DNA of 64,000 nucleotides from Hymenobacter cellulosilyticus (GCF_022919215.1 NZ_CP095046.1:496001-560000), one strand, 5' to 3'. Shown: positions 1 to 10,198, numbered from the stretch's first letter. The notes: generated from the sequence alone by a model not told the origin. Numbers and translations are program-made.

Positions 1-90
1 AATCAGCAACGCTTGTAACGGTTTCTAATCTAAATCAGTCATTTCCTGAGCCTGTCCGCTTGCTGCGGCAGCCTGTTCTCAGCCGACAGC
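1..90 (-). pseudogene. C-terminal remnant of a lipoprotein gene (paralogue of 7782-8245)
   Basis: Read on the reverse strand, the first 90 bases encode a decayed copy of the last 25-30 residues of the lipoprotein gene at 7782-8245. Both end in ETVTSVAD, and the preceding residues align (SKRTGSGND here against SKRSDLGNGW there). An in-frame TGA stands where the intact copy has the Trp of GNGWYRVE. Homology stops near position 90, just before the next gene ends, so only the 3' end of this copy survives; its stop codon lies outside the window. This is seen directly from the two sequences; that it is a duplication relic is inferred. Confidence 0.6.
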
Positions 91-113
91 CCTTAAAGCC
101 ACTGTTGGCGGTA

Positions 114-764
114 CTACTCGCCTTTGGCCATGGATATGTGAGGCTGATACCACTGATACAGCACTTTTTGCAGCTCCATCAGGGAAATGGGCTGGCCGGC
201 TTCGTTGTAGCCGGTCATGCTCCGCAGGACTTTGCGCTTGGTACGGTCACTGCCTAGCTCGGTGTCGTTTAGCACCGTAGCCAGTTGCTCATAGCGTAGC
301 TGCCCGGTAGGATAGTAGGAATACACAGTTTGGCGCAGGCTGTCGGTGCGGGTGCCCACCCATTTCTCGAACAGGTACTGCCCCACCTGGTCCTGATTCT
401 CATCCAGGTACTGGGCCCGGTAGACGATGTTGCCATTGGCATCGTAGCGGGTTGAGTCCAGCACGGCGGCCCGCCAGCCCTGGGCGGCGCGGCCCGTGTA
501 CCGGTTTATCCACAGGCCGGTTTCGGTGAACCGGAAACGACCGTTCGGGCCCTGGGTTATCAGCAGCTGCCCTTGGCACAGGTCCCCGTTTTTGTTGGTG
601 GCCCGCCAGTCTTTCACCAGCCTACCCTGTTGCTCCACCAGGCCCTGTTCAGATTTGCTCAAGCTGTGGTGGTACCAGTAGTCCTCGGTGGTTTTGTAGG
701 GACTGAAAACGGTGCAGCCCGATAAGCCGGTCAGGGCGGCGAGAATACAGCAGACGATGCGCAC
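114..764 (-). CDS. Lipoprotein with YwqK/MORN-like repeats
   Basis: A 216-residue predicted lipoprotein. It starts at GTG and has a short hydrophobic signal ending in the lipobox LSGC (Cys17), so it should be lipid-anchored in the envelope. The mature part carries several loosely repeated segments of the type YDANGNIVYRAQY, YYPTGQLRYEQL and YNEAGQPISLME, which resemble the tandem beta-hairpins of YwqK/MORN-type proteins. No catalytic motif is visible. It stands alone on the minus strand, next to the relic of another lipoprotein gene. Function unknown; the repeat assignment is by eye and moderate. Confidence 0.7.
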   Translation of the reverse strand: MRIVCCILAALTGLSGCTVFSPYKTTEDYWYHHSLSKSEQGLVEQQGRLVKDWRATNKNGDLCQGQLLITQGPNGRFRFTETGLWINRYTGRAAQGWRAAVLDSTRYDANGNIVYRAQYLDENQDQVGQYLFEKWVGTRTDSLRQTVYSYYPTGQLRYEQLATVLNDTELGSDRTKRKVLRSMTGYNEAGQPISLMELQKVLYQWYQPHISMAKGE

Positions 765-894
765 AGATAAGGAAGATGAAGCAGTGGAAGGTAGCTGGCC
801 GATGCCTTTACCTTTCGTGAAAGTAAGTGCTGCACCTCAACTATGCACTACCGCGCTGGGCGTCACCGGCCGGGTCAGTAACCTTTTCCTGGCG

Positions 895-1241
895 CTAGGG
901 CTGGATGACGAAAGCCTGCAGCTCGGCCATCTTCCCGTCGCGGAAGCGCCAGACGTCGCAATAGGCGTACTCCACCACTTTTCCGCTTTCGTCGGGCAGG
1001 GTAATGGAGCCCAGGGCCGTTACGAAATCATCTTCGGCAATGAGGTGCTTGACCATAAACACGGGCGGCTGCTCATAGGCCGTGGCCATCCAGCGGCGCA
1101 CCGCCTCCTTGCCCCGCAACGTCTGCTCGCCCACGAAAGTCCACTCGGTGTCGTCGGTGCAGTGCGCCAGGAACCCTCATTATCACCGGCCATAATGGCC
1201 GCGTTGGCCTTTTCCAAAATCTGCTTGTTGGTTTCGGGCAT
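895..1241 (-). CDS. SnoaL/NTF2-like protein (frameshifted)
   Basis: Encodes a small protein of the SnoaL-like/ketosteroid-isomerase (NTF2 fold) superfamily, about 115 residues when repaired. The N-terminal part (MPETNKQILEKANAAIMAG) and the C-terminal part (from GEQTLRGKEAVRRWM to AELQAFVIQP) lie in different frames. Adding one G to the run at 1174-1176 joins them through a typical SnoaL segment, FLAHCTDDTEWTFVGE. Members include cyclases, isomerases and many uncharacterised proteins, so no substrate is proposed. An upstream in-frame ATG would start the gene at 1274; 1241 fits the family better. The break is most likely a base-calling error. Confidence 0.7.
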
Positions 1242-1466
1242 GGTAGTTTCAATCAGGTGGACAGAAGATGTCATTCAAAAACAGAGCAGGCTACGTACCG
1301 TTTCCTGCTCACGTTGTTATGGGTGCTGATCTACAAGTATGTTTTAGCAGTCGGCATGGCTAAACCTGGTAAGAGCGGGTTGGGTAACAACCGATGAGCA
1401 GCCCCTGCAGCTCCAGCCGCTTGCTACGATTTTAGGAACCGTAGCGCAACCCCTAGCTTTAGGGCT

Positions 1467-2036
1467 ATGGAAGCACTGTTTCACATGGTTTTTACCTTGT
1501 TCAAGGTTTCGATTCAGGCTTCGGTGTACGCCACGCTGCTGCTGGGGCTTGTGCGCCTCTACGGACGCCGCAACCCTACCCACCCCCTGGTGCTGGCCAG
1601 CCGCCATGCCAGGCGCTTTTGGTGGGTCAGTGGGTTTCTGGTGTCGGTGGCCTTGGTCGGGTTTTCCTGCACCTACTGGGGCTACCACGGCTTTGGCGAC
1701 TCCGCCTGCGTCCCCCTGGGCCACGGGGAGGCCATGGAGGAAATGAATGGCGTCACAACTTATTTCAAGCCTGTCCAGCAGCTTTCCGGCTACGAGGATG
1801 CCGGCGAAGTGCTGACCTACCAGGTGCGCCACGACATGCTGTGCGCCGTCTTAGCCCCTGATAGTGCCTACTACACCTACAACCTGGATTCCAAGACCAG
1901 CCAGCTGTTTGCCGACCGCGCCGACTATGAGTCCTACGCCCGCGGCCACGACCTGCCCCGGCCCGACGAGTTTGAAGGTTTCAAGCGGCACTACCGCCGC
2001 TACTGGGGCGGTTGGCGGTTCTGGCTGCTGGCCTAG
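1467..2036 (+). CDS. Hypothetical protein with two membrane segments
   Basis: A 189-residue protein I do not recognise. Two hydrophobic stretches (about residues 10-28 and 50-70) predict membrane insertion, followed by a polar domain of about 115 residues rich in Tyr, Asp and Arg, ending in YWGGWRFWLLA. Start is ATG, 60 bases after the AT-rich stretch that probably carries its promoter. It is followed at 111 bases by the TPM-domain gene on the same strand, so co-transcription is possible. No motif allows a functional call. Confidence 0.6.
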   Translation: MEALFHMVFTLFKVSIQASVYATLLLGLVRLYGRRNPTHPLVLASRHARRFWWVSGFLVSVALVGFSCTYWGYHGFGDSACVPLGHGEAMEEMNGVTTYFKPVQQLSGYEDAGEVLTYQVRHDMLCAVLAPDSAYYTYNLDSKTSQLFADRADYESYARGHDLPRPDEFEGFKRHYRRYWGGWRFWLLA

Positions 2037-2146
2037 CCGCAGCTCCTTTCCGACGACAAAAAGGGGCTGTAGAGCGACGACAAGCAGTAGTACCGCCCGA
2101 TTATTCCGTCCTTTGATTACCGCTTTCTTTGACTTTGGCTCCCAGT

Positions 2147-3643
2147 ATGCCCCTGCGTTATTTTCTGCTCCGCGCCCTGGTTTTATTGACTTTATTCAGT
2201 GCGCCGGGCCGACAAGCCGCCGCGCAGGCCTCGCTCGACCGGCTGCCGGGCCCCTTTGATCGTGAGGGCCACTACGTCAGTGACCCCAACAAATTCCTGA
2301 AGCCGGCTACCATCCGCTACCTCGAGGCCAACCTGTACGCCCTCGACATGCACCACAAGGCCCATATTCAGGTGGTGATGGTGCGCAGCATCGGGAAGGC
2401 AACTCCCCATAAGGCCGCGGCCAAGCTGTTTGACCGGTGGAAAATCGAGAAAACGTACCGGCACAACGGCCTGCTGGTGCTGGTGGTGCAGGACCAGGGC
2501 TGGGTGGAGTTTTACATCAGCAGCGGCCTGCAGCAAACGCTCACCCTGGACGATTGCAAACGGGTTGGGAGGCGCTACATGGTGCTCGCCCTGCAACAGA
2601 AGAAGTACGACAAGGCCATCCGCAGCGGGGTTGACTCGCTGATCCACAACGTGGCGCCTGACTTCCGGCTCTTTAACCCGGATGCCGGCGAGGTTGCGGA
2701 GGCTTTTCCGCCCGATGTTGCCACACTGGCCCGTATCCAGGAGCAGGATTCGCTAGCTCGTATCCAGGAGCAGGACTCGCTGGCGGCAGCGAAACTGGCC
2801 TTCGCTGACCGGTCCGGGCCCGGCAACTGGAGGGGCGATGGTATGCTGGTGTTCTTCAGCGTCGTGCTTATGTTCGTGACAACCGGCGTACTACTCAGTA
2901 TCAAGCACGTTCCGGTAGTATTGAAGGTGCTCGTGAGCGGGGTCAGCTTGTGGATATTAGCGCAGGTAATTAGGGTCTCGGATGAACATGCCACAGTGCC
3001 GTCGTCCGAGCCGCTTGCCTGGACCTACGGCTGGTCGATGGCGGCCGTCAGCTTGCACCTGCTCGTTATCCGGTACCGCTACCGCCAAGAATACGCCGGT
3101 GCCAGCCGCATCGAGCAGTACACGTATCTGGTGAAGGCCCACCGCCGCCTGGGCTTTCTGCGCTTCATGATGCCCATTCCGCTGGTGCTGTACTGGATTG
3201 GGCACCGCCGGCAGCTCAGCACCCTGCGCAACGAGCCCTACCAGTGCCCGGAATGCACGGGCAGCATGTACCGCCTCGCCAAGAACGTGGAGCACAACGT
3301 ACTGCAGCCCAGCCAAAAGGTGGAGGAATCTATCAAGGCCCTCGACTACGACGCCTGGGAATGCTACGACTGCCAGCATCACCTGGTGCTGGGCTACCTC
3401 TACCCCAAAACCAAGGCGAAAGAGTGCCCCAACTGCTCGCACACCACCCTGCAACGCAAGTCCCGCGAGGTTGTGGAGCGCGGCAACCGCCGGCACCGAA
3501 CCTGGGGCTGGATCATCTGGGAGTGCGCCTTTTGCCAGCACATTGAGCGCGTCTACTTCGAGGAGCTTGGTACCCAGACCTCCTCACACCGCCACCATCA
3601 CCACCATCACCATCATCACGACCACCACGACGACCATTGCTAG
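2147..3643 (+). CDS. TPM-domain membrane protein with zinc-ribbon pairs and poly-His tail
   Basis: A 498-residue exported protein. A signal peptide (about residues 1-26) precedes a TPM domain (about 40-175), seen in the segments GHYVSDPNKFL, HIQVVMVRSIG, NGLLVLVVQDQGWVEFYIS and YDKAIRSGVDSL. TPM proteins (YgcG type) are envelope proteins with poorly known, possibly phosphatase-like roles. Two copies of RIQEQDSLA follow (about 194-215), then two or three membrane helices (about 230-310). The C-terminal part has four CxxC pairs (CPEC, CYDC, CPNC, CAFC) suggesting zinc ribbons. It ends in a run of nine His plus an Asp/His stretch, HHDHHDDHC, which could bind metal. I chose the ATG at 2147 rather than a TTG 18 bases upstream. 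Confidence 0.8.
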   Translation: MPLRYFLLRALVLLTLFSAPGRQAAAQASLDRLPGPFDREGHYVSDPNKFLKPATIRYLEANLYALDMHHKAHIQVVMVRSIGKATPHKAAAKLFDRWKIEKTYRHNGLLVLVVQDQGWVEFYISSGLQQTLTLDDCKRVGRRYMVLALQQKKYDKAIRSGVDSLIHNVAPDFRLFNPDAGEVAEAFPPDVATLARIQEQDSLARIQEQDSLAAAKLAFADRSGPGNWRGDGMLVFFSVVLMFVTTGVLLSIKHVPVVLKVLVSGVSLWILAQVIRVSDEHATVPSSEPLAWTYGWSMAAVSLHLLVIRYRYRQEYAGASRIEQYTYLVKAHRRLGFLRFMMPIPLVLYWIGHRRQLSTLRNEPYQCPECTGSMYRLAKNVEHNVLQPSQKVEESIKALDYDAWECYDCQHHLVLGYLYPKTKAKECPNCSHTTLQRKSREVVERGNRRHRTWGWIIWECAFCQHIERVYFEELGTQTSSHRHHHHHHHHHDHHDDHC

Positions 3644-3717
3644 TCCTGGCCGCCGCCCCGCTCGCCCGGCCGCGGGCGGCAAGTCGAGTGACGGAGCACC
3701 CTTATTACGGCATAAAG

Positions 3718-3750
3718 AAACGGCCGGCGCTTTGGTAGCGCCGGCCGTTT
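3718..3750. terminator. Bidirectional hairpin terminator
   Basis: Perfect 14-bp stem AAACGGCCGGCGCT with a 5-base loop, T-rich on the plus side, between the convergent genes ending at 3643 and 3775. Confidence 0.85.
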
Positions 3751-3774
3751 GTTGTTCTTGTTTGCCTGGTTTTT

Positions 3775-4194
3775 TTACGCAGCCAATGTGGGGCGGTGGG
3801 CCGCCACGGCAGCCTTGTCCTCTTCCAGAGAAGTGCTGCGGCTTTGGGTTTCCTTCAGGGCACTTTGGCCCAGCACCACTTTCACCCCACCACGCTTGCG
3901 TTGCTGGGCCAGGATGTCGCCGCGCCGGTCATCGTCCTTGCGCCGGGCATCCATGGTGCGCTCATACTCGGTGCTGCCCTCGGTAAGGGTGGCTAGGTAG
4001 CTGTCGTGGTTGGCAATGCGCACGTTGAGGCCCTTCAGCTCATCGTTTAGCTCGGTGGCCCGCTCACTGCCCACCTCGTCCTGATAATCATAGTTCGACT
4101 CCTTGTTTTCGAGGCGCCGAATGCGCTTGTCCAATTCGGTAGTCACGGCGTCGCACTGGGCGCGGGTGAGCAGCAATTTTACATCAATGGCCAT
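3775..4194 (-). CDS. Coiled-coil hypothetical protein
   Basis: A 139-residue, highly charged soluble protein with heptad-like patterns across most of its length (KRIRRLENKES, ELNDELKGLNVRI, DARRKDDDRRGDIL), so it is probably one long coiled coil. No signal peptide and no known domain recognised. The upstream region (4195-4300) is AT-rich and contains a small hairpin (CGGCAGG, loop ACCAC, 4227-4245) that would lie in its 5' leader. Function unknown. Confidence 0.6.
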   Translation of the reverse strand: MAIDVKLLLTRAQCDAVTTELDKRIRRLENKESNYDYQDEVGSERATELNDELKGLNVRIANHDSYLATLTEGSTEYERTMDARRKDDDRRGDILAQQRKRGGVKVVLGQSALKETQSRSTSLEEDKAAVAAHRPTLAA

Positions 4195-4459
4195 AAATAA
4201 GGTAGTAAAAAGAAGGATAGTAAAAACGGCAGGACCACCCTGCCGCTTAATAATATTACATTGTTGTTATATATTATTTATAAGTTTTTAAAAATAAATA
4301 TCCAAACACCCCTCATCCTTACAATACTCTTAACAACAGCCCCTCAGCGACAGTAGCGCGAGCGTTGGCTATGCCTACCTTCGGTGGTAGTTTGCGTACC
4401 CCGCGCCGTTAGCAGTAAGTCGTCTTTAAAGGATACAGGATAGTCGTGCTAGCCGCGAA

Positions 4460-5087
4460 CTACACCGTTGGCGCTACGGCATCCGGCGGCGAGCCCAGCA
4501 GGCGCAGCAAAGCAGCAGCCTCATCGAGCAAGAGCTGGCGGCGCAGCGCCAGGTGGGCCCGCGCCAGCGGCCCCGGCCGCGGGGCAGGGCCGCCACATCG
4601 GCCTCGATGCGGGCCAGCCAGGTTTCTTCCTCGGCCGGGTCGTAGTCGGGTCCGGCGTCAAGGGTGGGGTAGCCAACGCCAGGCGCAGGGCCGCCACCCC
4701 CTGCCGCCGGCGCAGCAGGGCCTCGTCCTGCAAAGCCAGGGTTTCGAGCTGAAACGCAAGCTGCCGGGCCAGATGCTCGCAGCGCCGCACCCGCCGCCGC
4801 AGCAGCTCGGCTTCCCGCGCTTCCTTGGCCGTACGGGCTCCCCGCGGGGGCAAAGGCGGCAAAGCCTCGGGCGCAGGCAACGCCGGCCCCCGCGGGGGCA
4901 GCAGGTCGGAGAGCCGCCGCAGCCGGGCTTCGGCCTGGGGCGAGAAGTTGCGCCGTCCGGCTTCCACGGCTTGCACTTGGGCGCTATTCACGCCCAGCCA
5001 CCGCCCCAACTCCACCTGACTAAGGGCAAAGTGCCGCCGCACGTAGGCAGCGGTGCCTTCGGAAAAAGAAGTAGGAGTACGCAGCAT
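4460..5087 (-). CDS. XRE-family HTH transcriptional regulator (two frameshifts)
   Basis: A DNA-binding protein of about 209 residues after repair. The N-terminal 65 residues form a typical XRE helix-turn-helix (FALSQVELGRWLGVNSAQVQ, then AVEAGRRNFSPQ). The rest is Ala/Arg/Leu-rich and probably helical (RTAKEAREAELLRRR, CEHLARQLAFQLETLALQDE). The frame breaks near 4676 and again near 4574; one added base at each site restores a continuous reading to the TAG at 4460-4462, through TLDAGPDYDPAEEETWLARI and LARAHLALRRQLLLDEAA. I prefer the ATG at 5087 over 5132 because it sits just before the HTH. A long inverted repeat directly upstream is the likely operator, which suggests autoregulation. Confidence 0.7.
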
Positions 5088-5155
5088 CGGGTTGGCCGCG
5101 GGCAGAATAGCCCCTGCTCCGCCGCTTGGCACCTAAAGTAAGCATCGGGGTGAGT

Positions 5156-5195
5156 GAGTTATACAATCGATATTTTTTTTTCGATTGTGTAACTC
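5156..5195. promoter_or_regulatory. Inverted-repeat operator upstream of the XRE gene
   Basis: GAGTTATACAATCGA and its near-perfect reverse complement TCGATTGTGTAACTC (14 of 15 positions pair) are separated by 10 bases, mainly T. The element lies 69 bases upstream of the chosen start of the divergent XRE gene and about 300 bases upstream of the ATPase gene at 5493. Its size and symmetry fit a binding site for a dimeric HTH protein. The link to this regulator is inferred from position. Confidence 0.55.
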
Positions 5196-5492
5196 TGAGT
5201 ACAAGGCCGTTTGGAATCGCCTCGCGGCACTCGCTCGGCTATGCTGAGTGAGTGTCATGCCTGAGAGTGGCTATGCCGCGAATCCGCCTGCGAGCTACTC
5301 CAACAACCGCAGCCGCGCGCAGCAGAGCTGTGGGAGCGTAGGCAGCACGCAGCACAGCCAAGCGACTGCATATGGTAAGTGATGAATTGCCCAGCATGAG
5401 TATTTAAACGCTCCTACTATAAACATATATTTGTCATCAAGCACTTCTTAATATAGGACTTTTACATTTTTTCACTTCCCCATACTTCACAA
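5196..5492. other. Intergenic region upstream of the ATPase island
   Basis: No convincing gene. The left two thirds are G+C-rich and contain short repeated words (GGCTATGC occurs near 5237 and 5270, and again near 4365). From about 5400 the sequence turns AT-rich. A Bacteroidota -7 box, TATATTTG, lies at 5426-5433, about 60 bases before the ATPase start, and is its probable promoter. Confidence 0.5.
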
Positions 5493-7717
5493 ATGATAGT
5501 AGCACTACATCTTAGGCATTTTAAAATTTACAAAGGGATACATTTTATTCCTTTATCAAATGGTGAAAAATTTTGCAGCTTAATAGGGGAAAATGGAACT
5601 GGGAAAAGCTCAATATTGGAATCAATTGATTTCATAATAAACAAGAGGGATGTAAAAGAATGGCCTATAAATAATGACGCCAAAGCTAAAGGGGGAATAA
5701 AAGGTTCAAATAGTCCTTTTATAACACCTACCTTTTTGATTAAGAAAGACACCTTAAGACAATCCACGATAGAGGATGCTAAACATTTTAAAACAGCTCA
5801 ACGCATATCAAAACAATTATGGGATTCAACTATAAAATCTACATCTAAAACATCTGATGGATTCAACGAATATAGAAATAGTTTAGCCTCACGATACAGC
5901 AAAGATGATTATTTACTTGTGATGATAGGAAAAAGAGCAAATGAGCCAGGAATATATTTTGGACCCATTCATTACGAATTAGGATTTTTTAATTCAGAAG
6001 GCAAACATAATGAAGTAGAACTTCAAAAGTCGTTCGATGGATTTTACGAATATATTATATCCCACTACGCATATCTATACATACCTGTTGAAACAGATGC
6101 TCAAATGTATACTAAATTAGAAACCCAAGATATGCAAAAATTAATGGACAAAAATATACACAAAGAAATTGAAAAAGCAATAACTACCAAGGTATTAAAA
6201 GGAATAAATATTGAACTAAATAAATTTGTTGAAGATATAGAAGCAACTCTTGAATCTTATCAATACAAGGGGAAAAGCAAAAACTCTTTGACAATGCCCG
6301 ACCTTATTTCAAAGATTATTGAAGCCTACTTTTCAATAAAGGTTTTGAATAAGAAGGCAAATGACTCTCCTTTGGTTGCAGTTTATGATCTTAGTTCAGG
6401 AGAAAAGCGTAAAGCACTTATTGACGTAGCGTATTCGTTTTTAGTAAGAAACCAAGAAAGGGACAAGCAGATAATACTTGCAGTCGATGAACCAGATGCT
6501 TCATTACATGTATCTGCATGCTATGAGCAATTTTCTAAATTGTTTGAACTTGCTCGACTCGGACATCAAATAATAATAACAACACATTGGTATGGCTATT
6601 TACCGGTTATCTCTGAAGGATCAGCTACATCAATGAAAAAACCACTCCAAATGAAGTAGGTATCAATTTTTTCGATTTATATAATTACAGAGAGAAGATA
6701 TCACAGGATAGAAAAAAATTAAAGAGTGCTCTTCCATACGACATAACCATCAAAAGTCACAATGATTTAATACAAGCAATAACATATTCATTATTAGGCG
6801 AAACAACATATAACTGGTTAATATGCGAGGGCATATCAGAAAAAATATATTTTGAATACATTTTTTCTGATAAAATAAAACAAAACAATTTACGTATACT
6901 ACCAGTAGGTGGATACAAAGAAGTAAAAAGGATATACGAAAGCTTAATTTCACCAATGAATGATCCAGATTACGTTATAAAAGGCACAGTATATTGCTTA
7001 ATAGATACGGACACTGAAATTCTCAAAGTAGAAGTAAAAAGCTTCAAAAATTTGTTTTTTAAGCGACTATTAAACAAAGAGAGCGGAACAGAATTAGTCA
7101 ATGTAGATAACAACACCAGCACTCCACCCACAGAAATAGAAGATTGCCTCAATCCAAGAATTTACTACGAAACATTAAAACACTTCACAGACAAAGATAC
7201 AGATATAGAAAAAATATTAAATGACAATGAATACAATCAAGACGCCAAAAATTCCAGCGAAGTATTTGATCTTAAAGACAGCGAAAAAAAATTAATAAAG
7301 GGGTTCTTTGATAAAGAACAAGGAGAAAACAAAGTGACGTTTGCAAAAAAATATATAGAAATATCTAAAACTGAAAAATTCAAAAATGAAGAAGACCCAA
7401 AATGGATACTTGAGATGAAGTCAGCGTTCAAAGAGAAATCTTTCAAAGAATCAAAAATAAAACAAGACTCAAGTACAAAAGAGCAACTACCCAAACAAGG
7501 CAACGAACTGGCGAGAAAAGATCAAGAAAGCAACAATAAAGAAAATAATCATGATATAAATAATAAAGAAATAATTTCTAATAGTAATACAACTAATAAA
7601 GAGATTATATACCAAGAAGACGATATCGAGGAAATAAATTATCAGGAAGATGAAGTGATTGAAGATTTCACGGAAGACAATAGTGAAATAAATCTTGATC
7701 CAGAAGACAACTTTTAA
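5493..7717 (+). CDS. OLD-family-like ATPase/TOPRIM nuclease, defence candidate (one frameshift)
   Basis: A protein of about 741 residues after repair. The N-terminal ABC/SMC-type ATPase has Walker A GENGTGKSS (about 32-40), signature LSSGEKR (about 300), Walker B ILAVDEPDASLH (about 328) and H-loop TTHW (about 363). A TOPRIM-like domain follows: LICEGISEKIYFEYIF (conserved Glu, about 441), LPVGGYKEVKRI and a DxD in YCLIDTDTE (about 503). This order is that of OLD-family anti-phage nucleases (as in GajA). The frame breaks at an A6 tract, 6636-6641; a seventh A restores the reading through KKTTPNEVGINFF. The last 75-80 residues are Asn/Lys/Glu-rich and low-complexity. Base composition is far more AT-rich than the neighbours, indicating transfer. 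No UvrD-type partner (GajB) is adjacent, so it is not a standard Gabija locus. Confidence 0.75.
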
Positions 7718-7722
7718 CACAC

Positions 7723-7760
7723 AAAAGCGGCTGAAGCTCCCCAGAGCTCCAGCCGCTTTT
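7723..7760. terminator. Bidirectional hairpin terminator
   Basis: Stem of 17 bp with one mismatch (left arm AAAAGCGGCTGAAGCTC, right arm ending GCCGCTTTT), 4-base loop, flanked by A and T runs, between the convergent ATPase and lipoprotein genes. It also marks the right edge of the AT-rich island. Confidence 0.85.
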
Positions 7761-7781
7761 GCGTTACTGCCTTTCGGCTTC

Positions 7782-8245
7782 CTAATCAGCAACGCTGGTG
7801 ACGGTTTCCACTCTATACCAGCCGTTTCCTAAGTCGCTCCGCTTGCTGATAGTTGTCCGGGGCAGCCTGCTGCTGAGCAGAGCCGGGTTCGGCAGGTACA
7901 CGATTGCCAGGCATTTGCTTTGCCAGTCACTGCCGCCGCAGCCGAATGAGAAGTGGATGGTTGAATCCGGCATGACCCTCAGCCCGGTGATGGGCTCCAG
8001 GCGGAACAGCGTCTTTACCGCCGCCAAATCCCGGGCGCTATCCACCTCGGCGGCCGATAAGCTAAGTGCTGTCCTAAGCTCCTTCGCGTGCTGCTGATAC
8101 CGATGAAATACCCCGAGCGCAGCACCGCGGCAGCGGCCTGCTGGTATTCGTGCCGGTAAGTCGGGAAGTGGGTTTGCGGCGCCGCCGGGGCACCACAGGC
8201 CGTGCACCCGACCACGGCCAGAAATAAGGGGTATACCTTCTTCAT
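7782..8245 (-). CDS. Hypothetical lipoprotein (frameshifted)
   Basis: About 154 residues after repair. The start MKKVYPLFLAVVGCTACG gives a lipoprotein signal with a Cys near residue 14-17. The reading frame breaks at the C4 run at 8111-8114 (G4 in the coding strand). One extra G joins YQQAAAAVLRSG to VFHRYQQHAKELRTAL, and the reading continues to ETVTSVAD. The mature protein has a Cys pair (FGCGGSDWQSKC) that could form a disulphide. A decayed copy of its C-terminus sits at 1-90, so the family was duplicated locally. No known domain recognised. Confidence 0.6.
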
Positions 8246-8274
8246 GGAACATTTGCTTACGGCTAATAAACGCA

Positions 8275-8300
8275 AAAGCGCCCGAAGCTTCGGGCGCTTT
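8275..8300. terminator. Hairpin terminator of lpdA
   Basis: Perfect 26-base palindrome (arm AAAGCGCCCGAAG) with T runs on both strands, between lpdA and the downstream lipoprotein gene. Confidence 0.8.
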
Positions 8301-8329
8301 GCTGTTTCCACCTTCCGGTCGGACCAGAA

Positions 8330-9735
<1,406 letters not shown>

Positions 9736-9789
9736 GCTAAGGTGAATTCGGTGAGAATCAACTGGGGCGAAGGTACGAACGGCGAATTT

Positions 9790-9813
9790 GTGAAATGGTG
9801 AAATTGTGAGTTG
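9790..9813. repeat. Short GTGAAAT-type repeat
   Basis: Tandem-like words GTGAAATGGTGAAATTGTG, matching in style the repeat arms at 41219-41240 and 41284-41313. It lies between lpdA and the REP cluster. Confidence 0.5.
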
Positions 9814-9833
9814 ATGTTCAGACAGCTTTCCCC

Positions 9834-9911
9834 GTGTCATTGCGAGCAACGCGAAGCCATCCGTCCTCTGCTAGTGACAACCGCTCTTTTACCAGAAAGC
9901 CCTTTAGCTTA
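9834..9911 (+). repeat. REP-like half-element
   Basis: Begins GTGTCATTGCGAGCAACGCG and ends with an AAAGCCCTTTA segment. The same start (with variation) and the same inner segment occur, as an inverted pair, in the element at 10199-10361. It ends directly before the GIY-YIG pseudogene. Confidence 0.65.
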
Positions 9912-9918
9912 ACAAGCT

Positions 9919-10192
9919 ATGCCCTACTATGTCTACATCCTGACCAACGCCAGCCATACCGTGCTTTATATCGGCATTACCAACGGCCTAAAGCGCAGAA
10001 TTCACGAACATAAAACAGGATTACATCCCGGCATACAACGCGAACAAGCTGGTGTATTGGGAGCAGTTCGCCGATGTAAAAGCCGCCATAGACCGGGAAA
10101 AGCAGCTTAAGGCCGGGTCAAGGCAGAAGAAGTTGGATTTGATTAATGGGTTCAACCCTGAGTGGCAAGAACTGTTTGATATACTGGACTAA
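9919..10192 (+). pseudogene. GIY-YIG nuclease-like protein, disrupted by a small deletion
   Basis: Encodes a small single-domain GIY-YIG protein (UPF0213/YhbQ type). The N-terminal half shows YYVYILTNASHTVLYIGITN and LKRRIHEHKTG. The second half, YNANKLVYWEQFADVKAAID and REKQLKAGSRQKKLDLI, is in another frame and ends at the TAA at 10190-10192. Against family sequences about four residues (the FTxK segment before YN) are missing near 10034, consistent with an 11-base deletion; adding 11 bases gives 94 codons, the normal size. Unlike the other breaks in this window this one is not cured by one base, so it may be a real pseudogene. It lies between REP-like repeats. Confidence 0.7.
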
Positions 10193-10198
10193 CAATCG

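Noticed and set aside
3590..3640. Poly-His stretch as a cloning tag or vector contamination
   Set aside because: The codons mix CAC and CAT, the tail continues with Asp/His and the gene context is chromosomal.
4446..5141. 231-codon plus-strand frame over the XRE gene
   Set aside because: Arg/Gly/Pro-rich antisense reading; the minus strand has a proper helix-turn-helix once repaired.
6636..6641. Programmed -1 frameshifting in the ATPase gene
   Set aside because: The A6 tract is not a full X XXY YYZ slippery heptamer in the zero frame, no downstream stem is evident, and the same kind of one-base loss hits many unrelated genes here.
5493..7717. A two-gene system (separate ATPase and TOPRIM effector)
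   Set aside because: The second part has no good start before the TOPRIM Glu, and one base joins the two in frame as in OLD proteins.
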